Positions 1 through 6,758 of a stretch of DNA of 34,778 nucleotides are shown piece after piece. The DNA lies in contig JANXME010000347.1 in assembly GCA_025354785.1 (NCBI GenBank), forward strand, positions 1 through 34,778, written 5' to 3'. Each line of letters starts with the position of its first letter. Positions within the stretch are counted from its first letter, which is position 1. Under the pieces are notes generated by a model. It was given only the letters and a program-made list of their open reading frames with translations. It searched no databases and was not told the DNA's origin. Position numbers and translations under genes: made by a program. Source of the DNA: Actinomycetes bacterium (lineage in GTDB: Bacteria > Actinomycetota > Actinomycetes > Nanopelagicales > Nanopelagicaceae).

Positions 1-207
1 ATGCGCAACGTTCGTACGGTGGGTGAGCTCAAGGAGCTGCTCAAGAGCTACGAAGACCACCAGCCGATCGGGCTGTCGTACCACCAAGATGAGGGAATCG
101 GGGAGACTTTGGTCGTGATGGCCGACGACTCCCATCAGAAGGATGTTGGCTGGGTTGGCCTAGAGGTCTTCGACACCTCCGATCTGACCGACGACGAGAA
201 CACCTAG
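1..207 (+). CDS. small phage protein, possibly related to the MKVKELI..DPE.EVVV family
   Basis: ORF from base 1; N-term VGELKELLKSYEDHQPI resembles ORFs at 2178, 6362, 8353; may be 5' truncated. Confidence 0.7.
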   Translation: MRNVRTVGELKELLKSYEDHQPIGLSYHQDEGIGETLVVMADDSHQKDVGWVGLEVFDTSDLTDDENT

Positions 208-227
208 GGAAGTTCCGCAGACGACCC

Positions 228-243
228 CGGCACGACGCTTGCA
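228..243 (+). promoter_or_regulatory. sigma-54-like -24/-12 promoter
   Basis: CGGCACGACGCTTGCA; GG-N10-GC; 47 nt upstream of ATG 290. Confidence 0.65.
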
Positions 244-289
244 GCGCCGGGGCAGCACCCCACGCAGCACCAACCAAGGAGCACCCCGC

Positions 290-487
290 ATGGCTTGGCA
301 ACCTCTCACGTTCACGCAGACCAGTCAGGGCCTCAAACCCCTCTCGGACGTCCGCATTGGCGGGACGTTCATGTTCGAGGGGGAGCAGTGGCGGCGGTTC
401 GAAGGCGGGGTGCGCCGGCAGGTCGGCAGGGCCCCCAAGGTGCTCCGCCAGCTGGCGCTCTGCACGCTGGTCTACATCACGGTCTGA
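290..487 (+). CDS. hypothetical protein (MAWQPLTFTQ...)
   Basis: AAGGAG RBS; ORF to 487. Confidence 0.6.
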   Translation: MAWQPLTFTQTSQGLKPLSDVRIGGTFMFEGEQWRRFEGGVRRQVGRAPKVLRQLALCTLVYITV

Positions 488-554
488 GAGCGCGCGGGAC
501 GGCCCAACGTAGGTTAGTTGGACTGCCCCTTGTACCTTCAACCAAGGAGTAACC

Positions 555-659
555 ATGGAAGTCGTCGTGTTCGCGGTGTCCTGTCTGGCCCCGGCGGCGG
601 TGATTCTCACCGTCTTCGGCAACGTCGCCCAGCGCATCTACCACGCGGTCCGGAGCTAG
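555..659 (+). CDS. 34-aa predicted membrane peptide (MEVVVFAVSCLAPAAVILTVFGNVAQRIYHAVRS)
   Basis: CCAAGGAGTAACC RBS; hydrophobic core. Confidence 0.55.
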   Translation: MEVVVFAVSCLAPAAVILTVFGNVAQRIYHAVRS

Positions 660-660
660 C

Positions 661-834
661 GTGGACAAAATTACCCTTACCTTCACTCGCAGGGAGTTGG
701 AGGAATACGCGGAAATTCTTCGCGAGTTCCGCACCAAGCCGGGCGGCGACCTGAGCCTGTTTCGGCGGGTGGTCGACAACGCCGTCCTCGACTTGCTCGT
801 CCACATCAACGGCAAGCTGGCAGAGAGGAGCTAG
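661..834 (+). CDS. hypothetical protein (VDKITLTFTRRELEEYAEILREF...)
   Basis: GTG start just after the preceding stop; ORF to TAG 832-834. Confidence 0.5.
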   Translation: MDKITLTFTRRELEEYAEILREFRTKPGGDLSLFRRVVDNAVLDLLVHINGKLAERS

Positions 835-836
835 GC

Positions 837-905
837 ATGTTCTTGCTCGGCCTGATGTTGGTAGCGTTCGTTGTCATTTCCACCACGTGTGGAAGGGAAG
901 AATAG
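837..905 (+). CDS. 22-aa membrane micropeptide (MFLLGLMLVAFVVISTTCGREE)
   Basis: GAGGAG upstream; similar to the ORF at 6233-6361. Confidence 0.45.
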   Translation: MFLLGLMLVAFVVISTTCGREE

Positions 906-930
906 AACTGAGTTGGTTCGTAGGAGGGCT

Positions 931-949
931 GGCAGGTGCCGAACCTGCC
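931..949 (+). repeat. intergenic hairpin GGCAGGT-GCCGA-ACCTGCC
   Basis: 7-bp perfect stem followed by CGCTTTCTCGTACCCACCAATCAAGGAG; resembles the hairpins at 5285 and 6165. Confidence 0.6.
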
Positions 950-982
950 CGCTTTCTCGTACCCACCAATCAAGGAGCCGTA

Positions 983-1039
983 ATGATGCGGGTGGCCTTT
1001 GATTTTGGCAGCCTGGACGGCGGCGCCCTCATCAGGTAA
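983..1039 (+). CDS. 18-aa micropeptide (MMRVAFDFGSLDGGALIR)
   Basis: CAAGGAG RBS; short ORF, uncertain. Confidence 0.3.
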   Translation: MMRVAFDFGSLDGGALIR

Positions 1040-1251
1040 GGACCCCAATGACCAGGCGGGGCAAGCCTGGTCCCAAGCTGTAAAGGTAATTGACATTCGA
1101 ATAATTTCGAAAATACCTGCAGCAGCCTGTAAACATTACATATGCCCTCCGGTAAGCATTAATCGCTCAGCACCGGGGTCGAAAATCCACAAGGAGGTCG
1201 CAATGCCCCACAACGACACCAGCTAACCCACCAATCGTCATCGTCGCGGTT

Positions 1252-1336
1252 GGGTAGCCTCCAAACCAAAGGACGTACGGGACCGTGAGGAGTGTTTAGA
1301 TGTCTTAGGTGGAGGCTACCCCGCGTCCCGTACGTC
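1252..1336 (+). ncRNA. noncoding element with two interleaved 12-bp perfect inverted repeats
   Basis: GGGTAGCCTCCA 1252-1263 / TGGAGGCTACCC 1310-1321; GACGTACGGGAC 1272-1283 / GTCCCGTACGTC 1325-1336. Confidence 0.6.
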
Positions 1337-1414
1337 GGCAAACCCGATTGGGTGTTCATCCGCCGGGGAGAAAACAACCTCCCAACGTACGCTAGCGGGT
1401 TAAGCGCGCCGGGG

Positions 1415-1523
1415 AGCTAAGGTCAAAGTCTACAAAGGTAGGGGAGGGGCTGACCGGTTATGTTTGTAGCTGTTGGTAGAAAGGCGCTTGCACTTGTCCG
1501 GGATTTTCCTTACTTCCTTAGCT
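1415..1523 (+). ncRNA. structured noncoding region with nested stems
   Basis: AGCTAAGG 1415-1422 / CCTTAGCT 1516-1523 enclosing CTACAAA 1430-1436 / TTTGTAG 1463-1469. Confidence 0.4.
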
Positions 1524-1636
1524 TTTAACACCCCGTGCGGCAAGGTAACATAGGGTGTCTAGGAGGGCTGAGGAGGGGCTGGGGCATTTCGGTGACCACC
1601 GGAAAGAGCGCTTGGAGGGGTGTGCTTCCCCCCGGC

Positions 1637-1652
1637 GGGCACGGCTCTTGCA
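1637..1652 (+). promoter_or_regulatory. sigma-54-like promoter
   Basis: GGGCACGGCTCTTGCA; GG-N10-GC; no clear ORF immediately downstream. Confidence 0.55.
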
Positions 1653-1676
1653 AAAGGAGGGGCAGCGGGCGGCGAC

Positions 1677-1716
1677 GGGGAGGGGAAGGAGAGGGGGAAC
1701 CGGGTGCGGGGAGGGG
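1677..1716 (+). other. G-quadruplex-forming motif
   Basis: GGGGAGGGGAAGGAGAGGGGGAACCGGGTGCGGGGAGGGG: six G-tracts of at least 3 with short loops. Confidence 0.55.
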
Positions 1717-1839
1717 CGGAGGCATGACCCCCTCGGGGCGGGCGGCCGGAAGGTCGGTAAACATTTCTTAAGGAGCTTGGGTTGGGCCGGAACTGGTAGC
1801 CCCGACCTTTCCTTGTCCCCTTAACCAAGGAGCGTAACC

Positions 1840-2112
1840 GTGGACAGCATCACCCGGATGCACAAGCAAGAGCTCGATTGGCTTGCTGGATTCAAGTACA
1901 CGTGGAAGGTCACCTACGACGGCCGAACCTGGGTGCACATATCGAACCAGATCCGCCCCACCGAGGGCATGGAGAAGATCCCGTACTACGTGTTCGATTG
2001 GCTCGACTTTTGGGGTGACATCAACCTCGTGGGCGGCCCGGTCGTTTGGGAAGATACCCGGCACGGCATCCGCATGGAGTATATCGGCGAGATCTGGCGC
2101 CCCGAAGAGTAA
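1840..2112 (+). CDS. hypothetical protein (VDSITRMHKQELDWLAGFKYTW...)
   Basis: GTG start, TTAACCAAGGAGCGTAACC RBS. Confidence 0.7.
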   Translation: MDSITRMHKQELDWLAGFKYTWKVTYDGRTWVHISNQIRPTEGMEKIPYYVFDWLDFWGDINLVGGPVVWEDTRHGIRMEYIGEIWRPEE

Positions 2113-2177
2113 ACCGCACTGACCGGGCTGCGTGATTAGCCCAGTCCCACGTACCAACACTTAACCAAGGAGTAACC

Positions 2178-2414
2178 ATGAACGTGCGCGAACTGATGGA
2201 AGTACTCAGCAAGGCAGATCCGGAGATGGAGGTCGTGGTCGAGGACCACAGCAGCGAGTACTTCAGCGGAATCGAGTATCGAGGGACCGGCGTTCGGGAG
2301 GTCGCCCCGTCCCAGGAAGACGAAGGCGCAGGTTGTTGGGGGCCTTTGGAAGGGGCGCTCGTGTTGGCGCAGACCCACGAGTCGGTTGCGCGAGATACGC
2401 CCGGCGACGATTGA
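2178..2414 (+). CDS. small phage protein, MNVRELMEVLSKADPEMEVVVED family
   Basis: RBS CCAAGGAGTAACC; paralogous N-term with 6362 and 8353. Confidence 0.75.
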   Translation: MNVRELMEVLSKADPEMEVVVEDHSSEYFSGIEYRGTGVREVAPSQEDEGAGCWGPLEGALVLAQTHESVARDTPGDD

Positions 2415-2499
2415 GGCTGCGCGGGACCGCCTGACGCAACTAGTCAGGCTGCCCCTTGTTGCTTCAATACAGGTTCAACCCGCAGGCGGAGGTAGCACA

Positions 2500-2772
2500 A
2501 TGAGGCAGATTCGGTACATGTCTGAACGAGATGGCGCGGTACTCGATAGCTCGCGTTTCCGGCAGCGCATCGAGACGTCGATTGCGGAACTCAGGACTCG
2601 GCTGGTTGAGGCGGAGATTTTCCGAGGTAAATACGCGGCCGGGTGTATTCAGGCTGGCGATACCTTTCTCGACTTCAGCGTGGTTGTGGAGGCGGGCTAC
2701 GACCGCACCGGCCCCGACTTGATTTCGGCCGAGGTGTTCGACGATGGCAAGGAGGACGCAAATGAGCCGTAG
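2500..2772 (+). CDS. hypothetical protein (MRQIRYMSERDG...)
   Basis: GGAGG RBS; internal ATG of ORF 2386-2772. Confidence 0.65.
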   Translation: MRQIRYMSERDGAVLDSSRFRQRIETSIAELRTRLVEAEIFRGKYAAGCIQAGDTFLDFSVVVEAGYDRTGPDLISAEVFDDGKEDANEP

Positions 2773-2980
2773 CGACAAGTTGTGGTCAGAACTCAGTAAA
2801 GAAGAGAAGCAAGAGGAGAAGAAGGAGTTCATGGTTGGCTGGATGGTTGAGACGGGAGACACCCAAGAGGTCGCCAGCCTGATGTGGGGCGAGTACCTCA
2901 ACCAGGAGGGTTACACCAGCCGCGACGAGCAGATTGCGCAGCGACGGGACCTTGCATACGAAGCGGGACGACTCCGATGA
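2762..2980 (+). CDS. hypothetical protein (MSRSDKLWSELSKEEK...)
   Basis: overlapping start, coherent with downstream ORF. Confidence 0.65.
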   Translation: MSRSDKLWSELSKEEKQEEKKEFMVGWMVETGDTQEVASLMWGEYLNQEGYTSRDEQIAQRRDLAYEAGRLR

Positions 2981-3183
2981 AGATCGCGGAACTCAAGGCA
3001 CGGTTGGTCAAGGCCGAACAGGCGGCCGAGATCTGGCGCGTGGTCAATAACCTGCGTACCAGTGACAATTGGCAGGGTCTTGAGCTACTCGCCCAGAGAC
3101 TCGACGCGGTAGCGGTCCAGCTGACCAAGGAATCTGGAACCGATTACACAGACATCGTGGAAGAGTTCGAGCTTGGCGATTGA
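2977..3183 (+). CDS. hypothetical protein (MKIAELKARLVKAEQ...)
   Basis: ATGA overlap with upstream stop. Confidence 0.65.
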   Translation: MKIAELKARLVKAEQAAEIWRVVNNLRTSDNWQGLELLAQRLDAVAVQLTKESGTDYTDIVEEFELGD

Positions 3184-3239
3184 GTGCATAGAGGTCGAAG
3201 AGTTCGAAGATCAGGTCTGTCTCTGGAGGGAGGTGTAAA

Positions 3240-3665
3240 ATGGCTGAGATCGAGATTACCGAGGAGCAGCGTGTAGAGATTATCGCTGCTATTAAGAAGT
3301 ACCGGAACGGGAAGATAACGCTGATGAAGTTTCTGAGCATCGTGGGGTTCGGCGACGACTCTGGGCTCGTCGAAAACCATCAAGTTGCCCTCTTTGAAGT
3401 AGAGGGCAACACAGTCGACCACGCATTGGAGTTGGTTGGCGTGGAGGAACCGGAAGATGACGATCCCGAGCCGGTTGATCCTCGGCCGAAATTCACGTTC
3501 GAGCTCGTAGAACGGATCAGAATCGCCACCACGGTGGAAGTTCATGCCGACACCGAGCAGGAAGCAATGGACAAGGCGTTCAATGAGGCTGACGCAGACC
3601 TCGACGTTGCGCCGGGCTGGGAAGTCAACATCGAAGACTCGTGGATTGAAAAGGTAAAAGTCTGA
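3240..3665 (+). CDS. hypothetical acidic protein
   Basis: GGAGG RBS; 141 aa; C-term TTVEVHADTEQEAMDKA resembles the ORF at 7528. Confidence 0.75.
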   Translation: MAEIEITEEQRVEIIAAIKKYRNGKITLMKFLSIVGFGDDSGLVENHQVALFEVEGNTVDHALELVGVEEPEDDDPEPVDPRPKFTFELVERIRIATTVEVHADTEQEAMDKAFNEADADLDVAPGWEVNIEDSWIEKVKV

Positions 3666-3673
3666 GGATGTGC

Positions 3674-3703
3674 GGGTGAGCCCAAACATGTTTGGGCTCA
3701 CCC
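3674..3703 (+). terminator. perfect 30-nt palindrome followed by T-rich sequence; probable terminator
   Basis: GGGTGAGCCCAAACA/TGTTTGGGCTCACCC then TTATTTT. Confidence 0.65.
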
Positions 3704-3733
3704 TTATTTTCTCAATCGAGATCAAGGAGACAC

Positions 3734-4186
3734 ATGCCCACCTGGAATGACTGCCAAGCTGCTTATGCCAAACACCCGCATGAAGTTTGCTGCATTGGAG
3801 CGGCTCTTTCAGCACGCGACGTATGGAGTGATGGAGAGGATTGGAGCTTAGCAGCGTTGTGGGCGATTGATTGTGCTGAAAGGGTTGCAAAAGGAGATGC
3901 TGCCGACGCTGCCAACGCTGCTGCCGACGCTGCCAACGCTGCTGCCAACGCTGCTGCCTACGCTGCTGCCTACGCTGCTGCCTACGCTGCTGCCTACGCT
4001 GCTGCCATCGAGCGCCTACCACTCACTGTCGGTATTTGGGGTAAATGGGAGGAGGCGCACGGCATCGCGAAGGCAGGCGACTACCTCATGCGCATAGACC
4101 CCGTTGACGGAGCAATCACCTTCGTTGAACGAGAAGATTTGGAGCCTCACGAGTTGATTGCCCTCGACGAGATTCTGGAGCGGTAA
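3734..4186 (+). CDS. Ala-rich repeat protein with (AAYA)n tract
   Basis: RBS AAGGAG; MPTWNDCQAAYAKHPHEVCCIG...AAYAAAYAAAYAAA... Confidence 0.7.
   Translation: MPTWNDCQAAYAKHPHEVCCIGAALSARDVWSDGEDWSLAALWAIDCAERVAKGDAADAANAAADAANAAANAAAYAAAYAAAYAAAYAAAIERLPLTVGIWGKWEEAHGIAKAGDYLMRIDPVDGAITFVEREDLEPHELIALDEILER
3899..4006 (+). repeat. coding micro/minisatellite (21-nt and 12-nt units)
   Basis: GCTGCCGACGCTGCCAACGCT x2 then GCTGCYWACGCT units. Confidence 0.85.
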
Positions 4187-4206
4187 TTTTTTTTTTTTTT
4201 TTTTTT
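4187..4206 (+). repeat. T20 homopolymer tract
   Basis: 20 consecutive T between stop TAA 4184-4186 and GCAACG. Confidence 0.9.
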
Positions 4207-4229
4207 GCAACGTAGCAAGGAGATACGCC

Positions 4230-4455
4230 ATGGAACGCAACATTTGTGTATTATCAAGTTCAGCCATCCCACGGCTTTTACGGAGCCCGCATCTGGGTGT
4301 CGTGGTCCTCCATCACGCCGGAGGTACGTGAGGGGCTGAACGCCCACTCCAAGTGGGGAGGTGCCGACAAGCGCGACCAGACCGGGCAATCGTGGGAGTT
4401 TGGCGAAGATCAGTTGTGGGAGGCATGCAGCTTCCTCAACTGCATCGGTCGTTGA
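4230..4455 (+). pseudogene. small ORF with apparent 1-nt frameshift (ATG 4230 out of frame with YYQVQPSHGFYGARIWVSW...)
   Basis: RBS CAAGGAGATACGCC-ATG 4230; body reads in the frame of 4246-4455. Confidence 0.45.
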
Positions 4456-4466
4456 TCCTCCACGGC

Positions 4467-4482
4467 TGGCACGCCGCTCGCA
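4467..4482 (+). promoter_or_regulatory. sigma-54-like promoter
   Basis: TGGCACGCCGCTCGCA; GG-N10-GC; 66 nt upstream of ATG 4548. Confidence 0.65.
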
Positions 4483-4547
4483 AAGAATCCACAGCAGGAT
4501 CCGGCGCAATCCCGCGCCGGTAATCAACGCAGCAAAGGAGATACACC

Positions 4548-5003
4548 ATGGACAGCAAGACCCCGATCAGCCTCATTGACATGAAGAACGCCATCAAGGC
4601 GAACCTCGGCACCCCGCAGAGCAACGCGAACGCTGCCAAGACCCTCGCCGGGACTCAGTTCTTCGCTGAGAACATCAAGGGAGAGTTCGTCATCGCCACC
4701 CTTCTCCCCGACCTCAGCCCGAAGGGCAAGCTCACCGCCAGCCTCAAGTGCGCGGTCGACGGATGCGACAGCGTCCACGTCCGGGAGATGAGCGACTGGC
4801 ACCAGTCCCTCAAGTGCGCGATTCACGCGGAGGCCAGCAAGGCGAAGCTGACTCCCGAGGAGAAACAGCAGCGCGCGGTTGCGAAGGCCCAGGCCTTCCT
4901 CGCCGCCAACGCGGCGCAGGCTGTCCCGCCCACGCTGCGCAGCGGTCCGACCCTCGACGCCATCGAGGCTGCTGAGGCTGCCGCCGAGCAGAACGCGAGC
5001 TAG
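4548..5003 (+). CDS. hypothetical protein, paralog of 23612-24235 (GKL.AS...SDWHQ)
   Basis: RBS AAAGGAG; shared GTQF...GKLTASLKC...VREMSDWHQ motif. Confidence 0.8.
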   Translation: MDSKTPISLIDMKNAIKANLGTPQSNANAAKTLAGTQFFAENIKGEFVIATLLPDLSPKGKLTASLKCAVDGCDSVHVREMSDWHQSLKCAIHAEASKAKLTPEEKQQRAVAKAQAFLAANAAQAVPPTLRSGPTLDAIEAAEAAAEQNAS

Positions 5004-5017
5004 TATCGCGGCAGGTT

Positions 5018-5065
5018 GGGGTGGTCAACCACCCCTCCTTGCTCAACTTCCTGAAATTGGTCAGG
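5018..5065 (+). repeat. intergenic tandem hairpin
   Basis: GGGGTGG/CCACCCC then CTTGCTC linker then CCTGA-AATTGG-TCAGG, then GTCGTCAAGGAG. Confidence 0.55.
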
Positions 5066-5086
5066 GAGTCGTCAAGGAGCATTAAC

Positions 5087-5272
5087 ATGCGTGAAGACTA
5101 CACTCGCCCGGCGCGTCGTCCACTCCCTCCCTCAGAGATTGATACGGCTTGGCAGGCTTTCACCCGAAAAGTGGAGCTGAATGAACTGCGCCGTGAGCGT
5201 GGACTCGGTGCGATCTACTTGACCGAGGACAAGACCCGTAGCGAACTGATCAAGATCACGGCGGTGAAGTAG
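5087..5272 (+). CDS. hypothetical protein (MREDYTRPARRPLPPSE...)
   Basis: CAAGGAG RBS. Confidence 0.7.
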   Translation: MREDYTRPARRPLPPSEIDTAWQAFTRKVELNELRRERGLGAIYLTEDKTRSELIKITAVK

Positions 5273-5284
5273 CAGTCACAAGCT

Positions 5285-5334
5285 GGGCAGGGCTAATCTG
5301 CCCTTCTTGCTCGTTCCACCGAATCTCTCGGTGG
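5285..5334 (+). repeat. intergenic tandem hairpin
   Basis: GGGCAG/CTGCCC; TTCTTGCTCGTT; CCACCG-AATCTCT-CGGTGG; TTTGTCAAGGAG. Confidence 0.7.
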
Positions 5335-5350
5335 TTTGTCAAGGAGTTAC

Positions 5351-5623
5351 ATGCGCAAGACCACCAAGATTCGTACCGGCCTGCACACCTACAACGTCGG
5401 TGACGGCGAGGCTGTCAAGCGGGTTGAGTACAAGCAGACCCGCGTCCAGAAGATCGTATCCCCCAAGAAGGGCACGTCAGCGCTGGGTAGCCGCTTCATC
5501 AAGGGGCAGGAGATTGTCCACATCTCCAGCAGCCGCGCCACCGGAGAGGTCTTCACCCTGACTCTGGGCGACCTCTACAAGCTCATTAACAGTCGCAGCC
5601 ATCGCGCCCTCAAGCGTATCTGA
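5351..5623 (+). CDS. hypothetical basic protein
   Basis: GTCAAGGAG RBS; MRKTTKIRTGLHTYNVGDGE... Confidence 0.7.
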   Translation: MRKTTKIRTGLHTYNVGDGEAVKRVEYKQTRVQKIVSPKKGTSALGSRFIKGQEIVHISSSRATGEVFTLTLGDLYKLINSRSHRALKRI

Positions 5624-5904
5624 TGCAGATTGGGGAGTTGGATCACCAAATGAGCATCTGGCAGCTGTTGTACGAATTGGGCACGACTACGGTCGCGCTC
5701 TTGGCAGCCTGCCTAGTCGGGCAGGGCATCAAACTGGCAGTCCAACGCTGGACCAACCGTGGAGCCACCCAAACATGCAGACCGACATCATCGCCCGTAA
5801 TCTCACCAAGTGGCGCAAAGAACAAGACTCCAAGCAAGCCAAAGTCGCTGTCAGCCGGGCATCGAGCACTGGGAGTCACATGGAAAGGCGCTCGCGCTCG
5901 GTAA
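5623..5904 (+). CDS. hypothetical protein with a TM segment
   Basis: start overlaps upstream stop; alternative start 5650; overlaps next ORF. Confidence 0.45.
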   Translation: MQIGELDHQMSIWQLLYELGTTTVALLAACLVGQGIKLAVQRWTNRGATQTCRPTSSPVISPSGAKNKTPSKPKSLSAGHRALGVTWKGARAR

Positions 5905-6005
5905 GCGGCCCACCGAAGTTCAAGAAGTTGGTCGAGTACGAAGCGGCGAACGGCGTGAAGGGTTGGATGACGGCTCCCGGTGGAGTCAGCGTCGAAGGTA
6001 AGTAA
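5775..6005 (+). CDS. hypothetical protein (MQTDIIARNLTKWRKEQ...)
   Basis: ORF overlapping the previous one; coherent composition. Confidence 0.45.
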   Translation: MQTDIIARNLTKWRKEQDSKQAKVAVSRASSTGSHMERRSRSVSGPPKFKKLVEYEAANGVKGWMTAPGGVSVEGK

Positions 6006-6012
6006 GCAGATT

Positions 6013-6035
6013 GGCGGGGGTTCGACTCCCCCGCC
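6013..6035 (+). other. orphan tRNA T-arm-like hairpin
   Basis: GGCGGGGG-TTCGACT-CCCCCGCC; no matching tRNA body found upstream. Confidence 0.5.
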
Positions 6036-6164
6036 TCTCTTTGGCCAGAGCTCCGTTAATGGATGTCAACGCTAGCCCTCTTCTGGGCGAAACGGACCGG
6101 AAATGACCGGCAGGCCAGCATAGTCATCGTAGGCTAAGGAGCTAATCGTGAAATCTATCTGATT

Positions 6165-6215
6165 GGGGCAGGCAAGCCTGCCCCTCTTGGTCGACCCCAG
6201 CAATCTCGCTGGGGT
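6165..6215 (+). repeat. intergenic tandem hairpin
   Basis: GGGGCAGG-CAAG-CCTGCCCC; TCTTGGTCG; ACCCCAGC-AATCTC-GCTGGGGT; AGTCAAGG. Confidence 0.75.
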
Positions 6216-6232
6216 AGTCAAGGGGTGAACAT

Positions 6233-6361
6233 TTGGTTTTTCTGGGTTTGTTCGGCATTGCTTTCATCGTCATCTGCGCCACCTGTGGGTTCGAGAGTGA
6301 GCCACCCCATCCGCCCAAGCCTCGCTACAAACCGAAGTACTTCGCTGGACGGAGGCCGTAA
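6233..6361 (+). CDS. 42-aa membrane microprotein (MVFLGLFGIAFIVICATCGFESEPP...)
   Basis: TTG start; TAATG overlap with next ORF; resembles the ORF at 837. Confidence 0.5.
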   Translation: MVFLGLFGIAFIVICATCGFESEPPHPPKPRYKPKYFAGRRP

Positions 6362-6532
6362 ATGAAAGTAAAAGATTTGATTGATCAGCTGCAGTGCTAT
6401 GATCCCACACTCGATGTGGTGGTATCCGGTGGTGGCGACTACGCCAACGTGGTCAAAGTTGTTGTCGGCGCTCACTATTCTGGACCCTTGGTAAATGTGT
6501 TGGAGCTCTACGGATTAGGAGGAGCCATATGA
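6362..6532 (+). CDS. small protein, MKVKDLIDQLQCYDPTLDVVVSG family
   Basis: paralogous N-term with 2178 and 8353. Confidence 0.7.
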   Translation: MKVKDLIDQLQCYDPTLDVVVSGGGDYANVVKVVVGAHYSGPLVNVLELYGLGGAI

Positions 6533-6744
6533 AAGATCCGGCTACAGACGAGGAGATTGACGAGTTCCGCAAGAAATTCTGTCAGTTGAATTACCTCGAT
6601 CGCTACCGGGTCGCCTACGGTGATTCACCGGGCGACCTTCTTGACTTGGCCGTATGCAAGTTTGCCGAAGCAGAAGATGAGGACGAGGCCAAGGATCTCA
6701 TGGACGCCGTTGATGAGGCGCTCGCCAACCCCAGTAAACTTTGA
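6529..6744 (+). CDS. hypothetical acidic protein
   Basis: GGAGGAG RBS; ATGA overlap. Confidence 0.75.
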   Translation: MKDPATDEEIDEFRKKFCQLNYLDRYRVAYGDSPGDLLDLAVCKFAEAEDEDEAKDLMDAVDEALANPSKL

Positions 6745-6758
6745 CCAAGGAGGAATGA

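Noticed and set aside
1091-1119. Sigma-70 promoter TTGACA-N17-ATACCT
   Set aside because: Good -35 but poor -10; too weak to list as a feature.
1252-1336. Simple H-type pseudoknot
   Set aside because: The loop between A' and B' (3 nt) is too short to span a 12-bp stem; alternative structures or DNA-level sites are more plausible.
1525-1828. Several overlapping GC-rich ORFs on both strands
   Set aside because: Low-complexity G-rich sequence keeps frames open; no RBS-start pairs and no protein-like composition.
3899-4006. CRISPR-like short repeats
   Set aside because: Units are contiguous, in frame and code for (AAYA)n; no spacers.
3144-4022. 292-aa minus-strand ORF rich in QQRR/WQ repeats
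   Set aside because: Antisense shadow of the GCT/GCC minisatellite in the + strand CDS; no RBS, and all neighbouring genes are on +.
5957-6040. Complete tRNA ending in the 6013 T-arm
   Set aside because: No acceptable D-arm or anticodon arm could be fitted upstream; acceptor pairing would be mostly wobble or mismatched.
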